Origin: Pseudomonadota bacterium
GTDB taxonomy: Bacteria > Pseudomonadota > Alphaproteobacteria > Rhizobiales > Rhizobiaceae
Assembly (NCBI GenBank): GCA_023404095.1
Contig: JAEYDD010000026.1
Span: forward strand, 186,001-250,000
Direction of reading: 5' to 3'
DNA: 64,000 bases
The notes under the pieces are model-generated. The model was given only the letters and a program-made list of their open reading frames with translations, was not told where the DNA came from and searched no databases. Numbering within the stretch: position 1 is the first letter of the stretch; each line of letters starts with the position of its first letter. This document shows positions 16,947-26,059 of the stretch, piece after piece. Both the position numbers and the translations under genes were made by a program.

Positions 16947-19820
16947 ATGCGTCTTTCCCGAACGATTTCGCCTATCGCCCATGACCAAGTCGCAAGCGGC
17001 GACACCGAAGGCCCGCAGCAGCGGCCGACACCGCACGTCACGCTTCCGGGCATGACGGTCACCGGCGAGGTCAAAGCAGACGCGGCGCTGCCGGCCTGGC
17101 AAAGCGCGTTCATTCTCGGACCCAACGTTCGCTTCACGCGAACGCCCGAAAGCGCCTATTCGCGCAAACAGGCCGAGGCCGTTTCGCCGAAGCAGGAAGA
17201 GGCAAACCAGATTGTCGAGGTCCAGGTGCAACCCGAAAAGCCCGTCATTCAAGAGGCGCCTGCAGTGCCTGTCTCCACTGCGATTGCCGTTGAGGCGCGC
17301 GCGGACATAGACGGCGACGCGATGCGCAGAATCGAAGGCGCGGGCGCGCCGGGGGTGCCGGCGGCAACGGGGCGCACGGCTGCTGCAAGGTCCGTCCCCC
17401 CCGAAGGAGGCAGTGACGACAATGCCGGCGCGCTGGCGCTCTATCTGCGGCTGAAGCGGGAAATGGCGCAGGCCAGCCAGGAGCAAGTGCGCGTCGCCGT
17501 TCCGGAAAAGGCACAGATCCCGACCCAGACTGCGGGAGACGCCGGCGCAGCTCCCGCACCGGTCGCGGCAGCAGCCAGTGCACATCATGCCTTCGGACTG
17601 CACATCTCCGACCATGCGCTCTTCGAAACGATGAGCCTAGATGTCGATCTGTCGCCGCTTGCTGCGGCCGAACGCATCACCCTCCCCACGTTCCGCGCTG
17701 CCGCGAACACCACGCCGTCCCTTTACCGCGAGGTCAGCATTCGCGGGCGAAACGGGAATCTTGTCGCCGCAGCGGATGCTGGGATCCAGGTCGCGGAGAA
17801 GGCGGAGCACAACACGCCGTCGGTGCCGAGCGTTGGCGACACCGTCAATTCCGGGCCGATCGCACGCCCTGAAGCCGTCGCTGCAGCCAAGAGCATCGCA
17901 CAGGCAGCGATCGTTGACACGCGGACGCAGTCGGTGGCCCAGCAGCAGTCTGCTGCCGTCGCGACGGAAGATGGAGTTGAGACCCTGCCCGGATATACGC
18001 CGCTTTCGGCGCTGCCATCGCTTGCCGCATTCCGGCTGGGCACGGTCTGGCCGTCGTCGGTCAGCACGATCTCGATCGGCGAACACGCCCCGGTGTTGGA
18101 TGTCCAGCCGGCAGAAGCCGAGGCAGTCGCGGACGTGCCGGCGGCAGTGCCGGCCGAGCCGACTGTCCCAGCCGTTTTCGAAGTCGCGCCGAAGCCGGTT
18201 TCCACCACTTCGCGATCGCTGGCACGGTCTGGGCTGTTCGCCGCTGTCGACAGCAATCCCGACTATGAATTTCCGCCAGTGGACCTGTTGCAGCAGCCCA
18301 CCGGCGAGCAGGCACACACGATGACGCAGGAGGCGCTCGAGCAAAGCGCCGGCCTTCTGGAAAGCATTCTCGAGGATTTCGGCGTCAAGGGCGAGATCAT
18401 CGACGTGCGGCCCGGCCCGGTCGTCACGCTCTATGAATTCGAACCGGCGCCGGGCGTGAAATCCTCGCGTGTGATCGGACTCGCCGACGACATCGCGCGC
18501 TCCATGTCGGCGCTGTCGGCGCGCGTGGCCGTCGTTCCCGGCCGGAATGTGATCGGCATCGAACTGCCAAATGCGGTTCGCGAGACCGTCTATTTCCGTG
18601 AGCTCATCGAGTGCGAGAGCTACTGGGAGACGAAGTTCAAGCTCGCCGTCTGCCTCGGCAAGACCATCGGCGGCGAGCCGGTGATCGCCGAACTCGCCAA
18701 GATGCCGCACCTTCTGGTTGCCGGCACCACCGGTTCGGGCAAGTCGGTCGCGATCAACACCATGATCCTGTCGTTGCTGTACCGGCTGAAGCCGGAGGAG
18801 TGCCGGCTGATCATGGTCGATCCGAAGATGCTGGAGCTTTCCGTCTATGACGGCATCCCGCACCTTTTGACGCCCGTCGTGACGGACCCGAAGAAGGCCG
18901 TCATGGCGCTGAAATGGGCCGTGCGCGAGATGGAGGACCGCTATCGCAAAATGTCCCGTCTCGGCGTGCGCAACATCGACGGCTTCAACGCCCGGGCGGC
19001 TGCTGCCCGCGCCAAGGGCGAGACCGTGATGTGCGACGTGCAGAAGGGCTTCGACCGCTCGACCGGCGAGCCGCTCTACGAGCAGGAGGAGATGGATCTC
19101 ACCCCGATGCCCTACATCGTCGTCATCGTCGACGAAATGGCTGACCTGATGATGGTGGCGGGCAAGGAGATCGAAGGGGCGATCCAGCGTCTGGCGCAGA
19201 TGGCACGCGCCGCCGGCATCCACCTGATCATGGCGACGCAGCGTCCCTCGGTCGACGTCATCACAGGCACGATCAAGGCGAACTTCCCGACCCGTATCTC
19301 CTTCCAGGTCACGTCGAAGATCGACAGCCGCACCATCCTCGGCGAGCAGGGTGCCGAGCATCTGCTCGGGCAGGGCGACATGCTGCACATGATCGGCGGC
19401 GGCCGCATCGCCCGCGTGCATGGTCCGTTTGTCTCGGATTCGGAGGTCGAGGCCGTCGTGGCGCACCTGAAGACCCAGGGGCGGCCGGAATACCTCGGCA
19501 CCGTTACGGAAGATGCCGAGGAGGAAGATGCGGCCGAGCCGGAAGACACCGCCGTGTTCGACAAGACGGCCATGGCCGAGGACGATGGCAACGATCTCTA
19601 TGAAAAGGCGATCAAGGTTGTCCAGCGCGACCGCAAATGCTCGACCTCCTACATCCAGCGGCGGCTTTCGATCGGCTACAACCGCGCCGCCTCGCTTGTG
19701 GAGCGCATGGAGCGCGACGGCCTGGTCGGCCCTGCCAACCACGTAGGCAAGCGCGAGATCCTGAGTGGCGGCAGCCGTGACAGCGCCGCGCCGATGGAAA
19801 TGGCGGACGATGAAGACTGA
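16947..19820 (+). CDS. ftsK: FtsK/SpoIIIE-type DNA translocase lacking the N-terminal membrane domain
   Basis: The C-terminal half is a complete FtsK motor: the alpha domain (LESILEDFGVKGEIIDVRPG), Walker A GTTGSGKS at residues 593-600, Walker B IVVIVDEMADLM, ATQRPSVDVITG, and a C-terminal gamma winged helix that reads KOPS-type DNA signals (CSTSYIQRRLSIGYNRAASL). Residues 1 to about 450 are a Pro/Ala/Val-rich linker, and no 4-TM membrane anchor is present. The frame is open back to 16791, but that extension is not FtsK-like either. Canonical FtsK moves chromosome termini at the septum; this soluble version may be a second translocase beside a full-length one elsewhere. ATG 16947 has only a weak ribosome site, so the start is moderately certain. 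Confidence 0.9.
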   Translation: MRLSRTISPIAHDQVASGDTEGPQQRPTPHVTLPGMTVTGEVKADAALPAWQSAFILGPNVRFTRTPESAYSRKQAEAVSPKQEEANQIVEVQVQPEKPVIQEAPAVPVSTAIAVEARADIDGDAMRRIEGAGAPGVPAATGRTAAARSVPPEGGSDDNAGALALYLRLKREMAQASQEQVRVAVPEKAQIPTQTAGDAGAAPAPVAAAASAHHAFGLHISDHALFETMSLDVDLSPLAAAERITLPTFRAAANTTPSLYREVSIRGRNGNLVAAADAGIQVAEKAEHNTPSVPSVGDTVNSGPIARPEAVAAAKSIAQAAIVDTRTQSVAQQQSAAVATEDGVETLPGYTPLSALPSLAAFRLGTVWPSSVSTISIGEHAPVLDVQPAEAEAVADVPAAVPAEPTVPAVFEVAPKPVSTTSRSLARSGLFAAVDSNPDYEFPPVDLLQQPTGEQAHTMTQEALEQSAGLLESILEDFGVKGEIIDVRPGPVVTLYEFEPAPGVKSSRVIGLADDIARSMSALSARVAVVPGRNVIGIELPNAVRETVYFRELIECESYWETKFKLAVCLGKTIGGEPVIAELAKMPHLLVAGTTGSGKSVAINTMILSLLYRLKPEECRLIMVDPKMLELSVYDGIPHLLTPVVTDPKKAVMALKWAVREMEDRYRKMSRLGVRNIDGFNARAAAARAKGETVMCDVQKGFDRSTGEPLYEQEEMDLTPMPYIVVIVDEMADLMMVAGKEIEGAIQRLAQMARAAGIHLIMATQRPSVDVITGTIKANFPTRISFQVTSKIDSRTILGEQGAEHLLGQGDMLHMIGGGRIARVHGPFVSDSEVEAVVAHLKTQGRPEYLGTVTEDAEEEDAAEPEDTAVFDKTAMAEDDGNDLYEKAIKVVQRDRKCSTSYIQRRLSIGYNRAASLVERMERDGLVGPANHVGKREILSGGSRDSAAPMEMADDED

Positions 19821-19896
19821 GGCCCCGCGTGAGCGGCGCCGGCTGCGAATTGCCGACGGGGAAGGCGTGCCATTGGCGATGAATCGCGTCCTGGCC

Positions 19897-19925
19897 GCGG
19901 CGCGGGGATATTCTCCCGGCGCCGC
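19897..19925. terminator. Hairpin between convergent ftsK and AGE epimerase genes
   Basis: Arms GCGGCGCGGGGA and TCCCGGCGCCGC pair with one mismatch around the loop TATTC. The position, 76 bp after the ftsK stop and 36 bp from the AGE stop, fits a bidirectional terminator, but no T-run follows on either strand. Confidence 0.5.
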
Positions 19926-19961
19926 TCTCGTCGATGACGAGCGCTGTGAGGCAAACCCGCT

Positions 19962-21197
19962 TTACGTGCTGTTCGCCTCGAGGATGCCCTTGGTCAGGCT
20001 GCCGGTCGCGGGATAGAGCGGGATGAGGCAGGCCTGCAGGGCGTGGTAGATGTCGTCCTTGCCGGCAAACAGCGTGTAGCTCGGCGCGAGGTCTTCGGTG
20101 AGTTCGGCGTGCCAGCCGCCGCGATCGCCATCGATGAAGTGGCGGGAGAGGCCGTCCCAGATCTTGCGATACCATGTTTCGTGGAAGTCGCTTGGCAGGT
20201 GTTCGCACAGGAAGGATGCTGCGCCGACGCCCTCGGCCATCGGCCACCAGAGCTTCTCGCGCTTTGCCGGCTCGTCGTTCCAGTCGAGCGTGTAGAAGAA
20301 GCCGCCCTTGTCCTTGTCCCATCCAAGTGCGATCGCCTGGGCGAACAGCGCCTTTGCGGCCTCCGGCATCCACTCGTGCTTCTTGCCGCCGAGCGCCCAG
20401 AGCTGCAGGATCAGGCGTGCCCATTCCAGCCAGTGGCCCGGCGTGGTGCCGGAGGGGCGGAACATCTCGTTGCCCTTGTAGTCCTTGTCCAGCGTCCAGC
20501 TCTCGTCGAAATGCTCGGGCACCCGAAAGCCGTTCTCGCCCGCACGCCGCCGGATGAGGAGATCAGCGATGCGCTCGGCCTTCCTGAGGTAGCCTGAATC
20601 GCCGGTGGCCTCGAAGGCGGCCATCAGCGCTTCCGTCAGGTGCATGTTGGAGTTCTGGCCGCGATAGCCCGGCACGGGCGACCAGTCGGCGCCGAATTCC
20701 TCGGCGATCGCTCCGTGCTGTTCCTCCCAGAACCGGGAATTCAGGATCTCGGTGATATCCGCGATCATTCGATCGGCGTCGGGATGTCCAGCGACCTTGG
20801 CGCTGGAGGCGGCAAGCAGCACGAAGGCGTGGCCATAACCCTGCTTCGTCGCGTCGAGCAGGCCTGAATTGTCGAGCGACCAGTGATAACCGCCGCGCTC
20901 GGCATCCCGGTGCTTCTCCCACAGATACTTCATGCCGTGGTCGACGATGTCGTCCGAACCGGGCCGGCCGAGCAGGCTGCCGATCGAAAAGCAATGAACC
21001 ATGCGGGCCGTCGAATGGATGCCCCTGATCGGATTTCCGGGATTGATCGACCGTCCCTCGCCATCCAGATCGTAGAAGCCGCCATTGGGATTGAAGGCGG
21101 GGTTCTGGAAGAAATCGAAAAGGCGGTTCGCCTGATCCCACAGCCATGCGCGATGATAGGGGCGCTCGCGCCAGGATAGCTGTCCATTCAAACCCAT
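19962..21197 (-). CDS. AGE-family sugar epimerase/isomerase (mannose isomerase-like)
   Basis: This protein of about 411 residues matches the N-acylglucosamine 2-epimerase superfamily, an (alpha/alpha)6 barrel. Visible family segments include GGYHWSLDNSG, YGHAFVLLAAS, NMHLTEALMAAFEATGD, PGHWLEWARLIL and EKLWWPMAEGV. These supply the barrel histidines and acidic residues used in sugar ring-opening isomerisation. Close relatives act on free mannose or cellobiose; the substrate here is not settled. The start is the second ATG (21197): GAGGAG sits 7 nt before it and too close to the ATG at 21203. It stands alone, with a spacer of about 460 bp upstream. Confidence 0.85.
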   Translation of the reverse strand: MGLNGQLSWRERPYHRAWLWDQANRLFDFFQNPAFNPNGGFYDLDGEGRSINPGNPIRGIHSTARMVHCFSIGSLLGRPGSDDIVDHGMKYLWEKHRDAERGGYHWSLDNSGLLDATKQGYGHAFVLLAASSAKVAGHPDADRMIADITEILNSRFWEEQHGAIAEEFGADWSPVPGYRGQNSNMHLTEALMAAFEATGDSGYLRKAERIADLLIRRRAGENGFRVPEHFDESWTLDKDYKGNEMFRPSGTTPGHWLEWARLILQLWALGGKKHEWMPEAAKALFAQAIALGWDKDKGGFFYTLDWNDEPAKREKLWWPMAEGVGAASFLCEHLPSDFHETWYRKIWDGLSRHFIDGDRGGWHAELTEDLAPSYTLFAGKDDIYHALQACLIPLYPATGSLTKGILEANST

Positions 21198-21656
21198 GTT
21201 CATACTCCTCGTGCTTCAAGCGACTGCCGACGACAGACCTTTTGCTGGCTGCTCCGGGCAGTCTCTTGCCACGGCGCTGAGCGGCGAGCGCACGGCCCTG
21301 GAATGGCAAAAGAATGGCAAAAGTTCCGGCTGGCCTCGACAGAATGGGTGCGGAGTTATCGCGCAGTTCTTCCGGTGGGGCAAGTTTGGATGAAGAATAT
21401 CCCCGCGGCCCTTATATGATTTACAGCTTATATTGGTTCGCGTAGAGTTCCGCTGGTACTTCGGCCGCCGCCTTGCGGAGACTGCGAAGTCGTCCAAAGT
21501 TCTGCAGCCAGACCATTCATTGCCTGAAACAATCCTCGCTCGATGGCAAAGGCCGACCCCGTGCGGAAACGGTGGCGGCAGGCCGACTTCGACCGCAGGC
21601 GACAGTCTCGTTCGCGGTCCTTGCTTTCGCGGGCGGTCAACGGAGGGAGTTTGAGA
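21198..21656. other. Gene-free spacer between AGE epimerase and exported protein
   Basis: No convincing gene is seen. The spacer holds a perfect 11-bp tandem duplication at 21301-21322 and two TTATAT boxes at 21412-21417 and 21428-21433, 16 bp apart. It should contain the divergent promoters of both flanking genes. Confidence 0.5.
21301..21322. repeat. 11-bp tandem direct repeat
   Basis: GAATGGCAAAA occurs twice head to tail without a spacer, about 105 bp upstream of the AGE epimerase start. One helical turn per unit is compatible with a regulator binding two adjacent half-sites, but a slippage duplication is equally possible. Confidence 0.6.
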
Positions 21657-22364
21657 ATGACGCTCAGAAGCCATGTACTTTCAGTCGCCATGTTCGCAGG
21701 GACATTTGCCTTTTCCGGTATCGCCGCAGCGCAGGACGCCATATCCGCACCGGCGCAAAAAACCGTCGGCGCGTCGCAGGCACAGCAGATGGTGCCCTCG
21801 CTTGCCGTGATCAATTCCGCAGGCGCGACGCTTGCCGACGGCAAGCTGACGATGAACGATGTCGGTGCCAGCACGATCGTGTTTGCGGATCGCCCCGTTC
21901 GTGCCGCCGGCCATGTCGCGACAGCGGAGTTCATCAAGCAGTGGGACGAGGGTAAGGACAGTTTCGCCAAGGATCCGCCCAATGCCACGATCTCCGTGCT
22001 GAGCCGCGATGGCAAAGGCGTCGAGGATGCCGTCGTTGTCCTTAAGTCGCCGAAGCTGGAAGGAGGGGCGCTCACGTTCGAAGTGTCGATTCTCGAGGGC
22101 GCACTGGCTAGCGCGGATGGTCCTGCATCCCTGTTCATCGACTGGTTTGCCGCGCGTGGCCCCTACGGCGGAGCCGTCGTTGCCGGTGGAGCATGGCGGC
22201 ACGGACCGGTCTGGCATGGCGGCTGGTATGCCCACCCCGGTGCCTATTATGGAGCGGGGCTGGCTGCAGGTGCGGCGATCGGTGCTGCCGCGGCTGCCGG
22301 GTACAGGCCCTATTACTACGCGCCGCCCCCCTGCGGCTACTATCCCTATCCCCCGTGCTACTGA
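21657..22364 (+). CDS. Exported protein with Gly/Tyr/Pro-rich tail
   Basis: This 235-residue protein has a clear signal peptide (SVAMFAGTFAFSGIAAA, cut before QDA). A compact beta-type domain follows (about residues 45-150), containing FADRPVRAAGHV and DSFAKDPPNATISVLSRDG. The C-terminus is low-complexity: Gly/Ala/His-rich, then PYYYAPPPCGYYPYPPCY. It is likely periplasmic or surface-exposed. The globular segment belongs to a conserved family of exported proteins of unknown function. ATG 21657 follows GGAGGGAG; the frame is open further upstream but that part lacks a signal. Its stop overlaps the convergent LysR gene by 7 bp. Confidence 0.75.
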   Translation: MTLRSHVLSVAMFAGTFAFSGIAAAQDAISAPAQKTVGASQAQQMVPSLAVINSAGATLADGKLTMNDVGASTIVFADRPVRAAGHVATAEFIKQWDEGKDSFAKDPPNATISVLSRDGKGVEDAVVVLKSPKLEGGALTFEVSILEGALASADGPASLFIDWFAARGPYGGAVVAGGAWRHGPVWHGGWYAHPGAYYGAGLAAGAAIGAAAAAGYRPYYYAPPPCGYYPYPPCY

Positions 22365-23275
22365 GGTGACGGGACGGGCGCCTCCTTTCTCGATGTGACG
22401 CCCGCGCCCGACGCGTCGAGAAGCCAGTCGCGGAAGGCCCCCATCGCCGGCGTCAGCGCCCGTGATTGCAGTCTGGTCAGCCAATAGCTGCCGACCGGAA
22501 CACTGACGTCGAACGGCTGCACGATGGCGCCGGACGTCAGCTGTCGCTCAAACATGCTTGGCGGCGCGAGGCCGATGCCGGCCCCTTGCAGGATGGCTTC
22601 CATCATTGCAAGAGAGGTGTCGAAGACGATGCTGCTGTGATGCTGGACGACCCGCCGCAGGCCGGCGGCTTCGAACCAGCGCGTCCACTCGTCGGGGCGG
22701 TAAGAACGCAACAGCGTGTGGCCGAGAAGGTCGGCGGGCTCCCGCAGTTCGTGCGCCGTGCGTGGCAGGCAAAGTGCCGAAAGCGGCGCGTCGAACAGCA
22801 GCTCGGCATCCGTGCCATGCCACGCCCCGCTGCCGAAGCGGATCGCGAAGTCGAGGCCTTCGGCTGCAAGGTCCACGCGATTGTTGTTGGTTGACAGGCG
22901 CAGTTCGATGAACGGGTGCCGTTCCGCAAAGGTCTGAAGACGCGGTAGCAGCCAGCCGACGGCGAAGGTGCCGACGGCGCCGACGTTCAGGATCTCGCGG
23001 ATGCCTTCGCCGCGGAAGCGCTCGACCGCATCCGCCATCCTGTCGAAACTGTCGCGCAACACCGGCAAGAGCCGTTCGCCCTCCGGCGTGATCATCAGCC
23101 CGCGCGGAAGGCGCTTGAAGAGCGACGTCCCCAGCATCTCCTCCAGACCCTTCACGTGATGGCTGACGGCGGCCTGCGTCACCTTCAGCTCGATCGCCGC
23201 GCGGGTGAAGCTCAGGTGGCGTGCGGAGGCCTCGAATGCCCGGAATGCGTTCAGCGGAAGGTGTGGTCGTACCAT
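22358..23275 (-). CDS. LysR-family regulator (GcvA/AmpR-like)
   Basis: This 305-residue protein has an N-terminal winged helix (LNAFRAFEASARHLSFTRAA, then LKVTQAAVSHHVKGLEEMLG) and a periplasmic-binding-like effector domain. The sequence style is that of the GcvA/AmpR branch. It is transcribed divergently from the class D beta-lactamase gene 108 bp away, the standard AmpR-bla arrangement, so it probably controls that gene. A short dyad, TTAG-AAAAA-CTAG type, lies just upstream of its own start and may be part of the T-N11-A operator. Confidence 0.9.
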   Translation of the reverse strand: MVRPHLPLNAFRAFEASARHLSFTRAAIELKVTQAAVSHHVKGLEEMLGTSLFKRLPRGLMITPEGERLLPVLRDSFDRMADAVERFRGEGIREILNVGAVGTFAVGWLLPRLQTFAERHPFIELRLSTNNNRVDLAAEGLDFAIRFGSGAWHGTDAELLFDAPLSALCLPRTAHELREPADLLGHTLLRSYRPDEWTRWFEAAGLRRVVQHHSSIVFDTSLAMMEAILQGAGIGLAPPSMFERQLTSGAIVQPFDVSVPVGSYWLTRLQSRALTPAMGAFRDWLLDASGAGVTSRKEAPVPSPQ

Positions 23276-23383
23276 GGCATTGGCCTAGTTTTTCTAATGC
23301 CACTTACCAGTATTCGTCCTTTGTGCCCTGGTCAAACTGCTGGTAGCAAACATGTCCATCGGTTCTGGAAAGAGAGGTATTCC

Positions 23384-24190
23384 ATGAGGAAGTACATTGC
23401 ATTCGTTGGCTGTATGGCTGCGTGGTCACTTGCATCATCCGCACAAGCCAAAACAATTTGTACGGTCATTGCGGACGCAAAGAGTGGCAAGACGATCGTG
23501 GAGGAGGGCAATTGCGCGGAGCGCTTCACACCGGCATCGACCTTCAAGGTAGCGCTCAGCCTGATCGGATACGATTCCGGATTTCTGGAAGACGAACACA
23601 CGCCGAAGCTGCCTTTTCGCGAGGGCTATGCCGACTGGGGCGGCGACAACTGGAAGCAGCCGACCGATGCGACGCGCTGGATGAAGTACTCCGTCGTCTG
23701 GTTTTCGCAGGTCATGGCGCGTTCGCTCGGCGAAGAGAAGTTGCGTGCCTACGCGACGAAATTCGACTACGGCAATGCCGATTTTTCCGGTGATCCCGGC
23801 AAGGACAACGGTCTGGACCGGGCGTGGATCTCCTCGTCGCTGAAGATATCGCCACTGGAGCAGGTCGCGTTCCTGCGCAAGCTTGTCAATCGCCAGTTGC
23901 CGGTCTCCGGCCACGCCTTCGACATGACGATGAAGGTCGTGGAGAAAGCGGAACTTGCCGACGGCTGGTCGGCGCAGGGAAAGACGGGCATGGCCTATCC
24001 GCGTCAGGCGGACGGGACGCTGGATTATGATCATCCCTGGGGCTGGTATGTCGGCTGGGCGACCAAGGGTGATCGCACCGTGGTTTTCGCCCGCCTCGCG
24101 CAGGAGGAAAAGCGGCAGAAAGGGTCGGCGGGAGCGCGTGTGCGCGACACGCTTTTCAACGAACTGCCGTCGCTCGTCGCGGCTGAGTAG
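23384..24190 (+). CDS. Class D (OXA-type) beta-lactamase
   Basis: All class D motifs are present: the nucleophile S52-T-F-K55, S103-V-V, Y129-G-N131, W149-I, K200-T-G and the C-terminal WGWYVGW. A signal peptide (IAFVGCMAAWSLASSAQA) directs it to the periplasm, where it would hydrolyse beta-lactams through a carboxylated lysine. The 268-residue length is normal. ATG 23384 follows AGAGAGG. It is a chromosomal-style enzyme under an adjacent LysR gene, with no mobile-element sequence around it. The spectrum cannot be told from sequence reading. Confidence 0.9.
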   Translation: MRKYIAFVGCMAAWSLASSAQAKTICTVIADAKSGKTIVEEGNCAERFTPASTFKVALSLIGYDSGFLEDEHTPKLPFREGYADWGGDNWKQPTDATRWMKYSVVWFSQVMARSLGEEKLRAYATKFDYGNADFSGDPGKDNGLDRAWISSSLKISPLEQVAFLRKLVNRQLPVSGHAFDMTMKVVEKAELADGWSAQGKTGMAYPRQADGTLDYDHPWGWYVGWATKGDRTVVFARLAQEEKRQKGSAGARVRDTLFNELPSLVAAE

Positions 24191-24218
24191 GACCTCCCCG
24201 GCCTTTGGTTGCCGCTAA

Positions 24219-24242
24219 GGCTCGCGGCGCGTGTGGCGAGCC
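24219..24242. terminator. Hairpin between convergent beta-lactamase and ABC-F genes
   Basis: Perfect 7-bp arms GGCTCGC and GCGAGCC surround a 10-nt loop, 29 bp after the beta-lactamase stop and 39 bp from the ABC-F stop. There is no strong T-run, so it is a terminator by position and pairing only. Confidence 0.4.
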
Positions 24243-24280
24243 TGTCACGCTTTGGGCGGACTTCCGGGCGCTGCAGCCGC

Positions 24281-25903
24281 TCAGCTTCGCAGGCCCGGTG
24301 CTTCCTGCCCGGTGCGCTCGACATATTCCGTATAGCCGCCGCCATACTGATGGATGCCGTCCGGGGTCAGTTCGAGAACGCGGTTCGAAAGGGCGGCCAG
24401 AAAATGGCGGTCGTGCGAGACGAAGAGCATCGTGCCCTCATATTGCGCCAGCGCCTTGATCAGCATTTCCTTGGTGTCGAGGTCGAGGTGGTTGGTCGGC
24501 TCGTCCAGCACCAGCAGGTTCGGAGGGTCGAACAGCATGCGCGCCATCACGAGCCGCGCCTTTTCGCCGCCGGAGAGAACGCGGCATTTCTTTTCCACGT
24601 CGTCCCCGGAGAAGCCGAAGCAGCCCGACAGGGCGCGCAGCGGTGCCTGACCTGCCTTCGGAAAGGCCTCTTCCAGCCATTCGAGTATGGTGCTGTCTCC
24701 GTCGAGCAGGTCCATTGCATGCTGGGCGAAGTAGCCGAGCTTGACGCCCGCGCCGAGCGCGACGCTGCCCTGGTCGGGAGCGGTCGCGCCGGCGACGAGC
24801 TTTAGCAGCGTCGATTTGCCGGCGCCGTTGATGCCCATGATGCACCAGCGCTCGCGCCGACGGACCATGAAGTCGAGGCCTTCATAAATGGTGCGGCTGC
24901 CGTACTTCTTGTGCACGCCCTTGAGGTTGATCACGTCTTCGCCCGAGCGGGGCGCCGGCAGGAAGTCGAAGGCGACCGTCTGGCGGCGGCGGGGCGGCTC
25001 GACGCGGTCGATCTTCTCCAGCTTCTTGACGCGGCTCTGTACCTGGGCGGCGTGGGATGCGCGCGCCTTGAAGCGCTCGATGAACTTGATTTCCTTGGCC
25101 AGCATCGCCTGCTGGCGCTCGAACTGTGCCTGCTGCTGCTTTTCGTTCTGCGCGCGCTGCTGCTCGTAGAAGGCATAGTCGCCGGAATAGGTGGTCAGCG
25201 AGCCGCCGTCGATCTCGATGATCTTGCCGACGATGCGGTTCATGAACTCGCGGTCGTGCGAGGTCATCAGAAGCGCGCCGTCGTAATTTTTCAGGAATTC
25301 CTCGAGCCAGATCAGGCTTTCGAGATCGAGGTGGTTGCTCGGTTCGTCGAGAAGCATGACGTCGGGACGCATGAGAAGAATGCGGGCCAGCGCCACGCGC
25401 ATCTTCCAGCCGCCCGAGAGCTTGCCGACGTCGCCGTCCATCATTTCCTGGCTGAAGCTGAGGCCGGCGAGCACCTCACGGGCGCGCCCCTCCAGCGCAT
25501 AGCCGTCGAGTTCCTCGTAGCGCGCCTGCACCTCGCCGTAGCGCTCGATGATGCGGTCCATCTCGTCGAGCTTGTCGGGATCGACCATCTCGGCTTCAAG
25601 GGCGCGCAGCTCGGCTGCGACCTCGCTGACCGGGCCCGCGCCGTTCATGACTTCCGAGACGGCGCTGTGGCCGCCCATCTCGCCGACGTCCTGGTCGAAG
25701 TAGCCGATCGTCACGCCCTTCTCGGTCGAAACCTGGCCTTCGTCGGGTTGCTCCTGCTGGGTGAGCATCCGAAACAGCGTGGTCTTGCCCGCGCCGTTCG
25801 GACCGACGAGACCGATCTTTTCTCCCTTGTTCAAGGCGGCGGAAGCCTCGATGAAGAGCAGGCGATGGCTGTTCTGCTTGCTGACGTTCTCGATGCGGAT
25901 CAT
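24281..25903 (-). CDS. ABC-F family ATPase (ribosome-associated, YbiT/Uup type)
   Basis: This 540-residue protein has two ABC ATPase domains and no membrane region. Domain 1 has Walker A GPNGAGKT, signature LSGGW and Walker B LLDEPSNHLDL. Domain 2 has GINGAGKS, LSGGE and LVLDEPTNHLDL. A long charged linker (about residues 240-320, rich in Gln/Arg) joins them, as in ABC-F translation factors that bind the ribosomal E site. It is likely a housekeeping translation or ribosome-rescue factor; antibiotic protection is possible in the family but not shown. It converges on the beta-lactamase gene. Confidence 0.9.
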   Translation of the reverse strand: MIRIENVSKQNSHRLLFIEASAALNKGEKIGLVGPNGAGKTTLFRMLTQQEQPDEGQVSTEKGVTIGYFDQDVGEMGGHSAVSEVMNGAGPVSEVAAELRALEAEMVDPDKLDEMDRIIERYGEVQARYEELDGYALEGRAREVLAGLSFSQEMMDGDVGKLSGGWKMRVALARILLMRPDVMLLDEPSNHLDLESLIWLEEFLKNYDGALLMTSHDREFMNRIVGKIIEIDGGSLTTYSGDYAFYEQQRAQNEKQQQAQFERQQAMLAKEIKFIERFKARASHAAQVQSRVKKLEKIDRVEPPRRRQTVAFDFLPAPRSGEDVINLKGVHKKYGSRTIYEGLDFMVRRRERWCIMGINGAGKSTLLKLVAGATAPDQGSVALGAGVKLGYFAQHAMDLLDGDSTILEWLEEAFPKAGQAPLRALSGCFGFSGDDVEKKCRVLSGGEKARLVMARMLFDPPNLLVLDEPTNHLDLDTKEMLIKALAQYEGTMLFVSHDRHFLAALSNRVLELTPDGIHQYGGGYTEYVERTGQEAPGLRS

Positions 25904-26059
25904 GCGGCGAAGGCCCCGTCTGTTGCGGCGCCGTCACGTGGTGGATCGCCGGTCGCGATCCGTTAAAGCACCATTGGATGGGGCCAGATACATCAGCGGA
26001 TTGCCGAACGCCAGCCCCGGAGCGGGATCGCATGCCTCCCCGCTCCGCGCCGGCCTCGC

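Noticed and set aside
17637..19742. A 701-codon minus-strand frame antisense to ftsK.
   Set aside because: The FtsK frame has all motor motifs, and the antisense product is His/Arg/Asp-rich without motifs.
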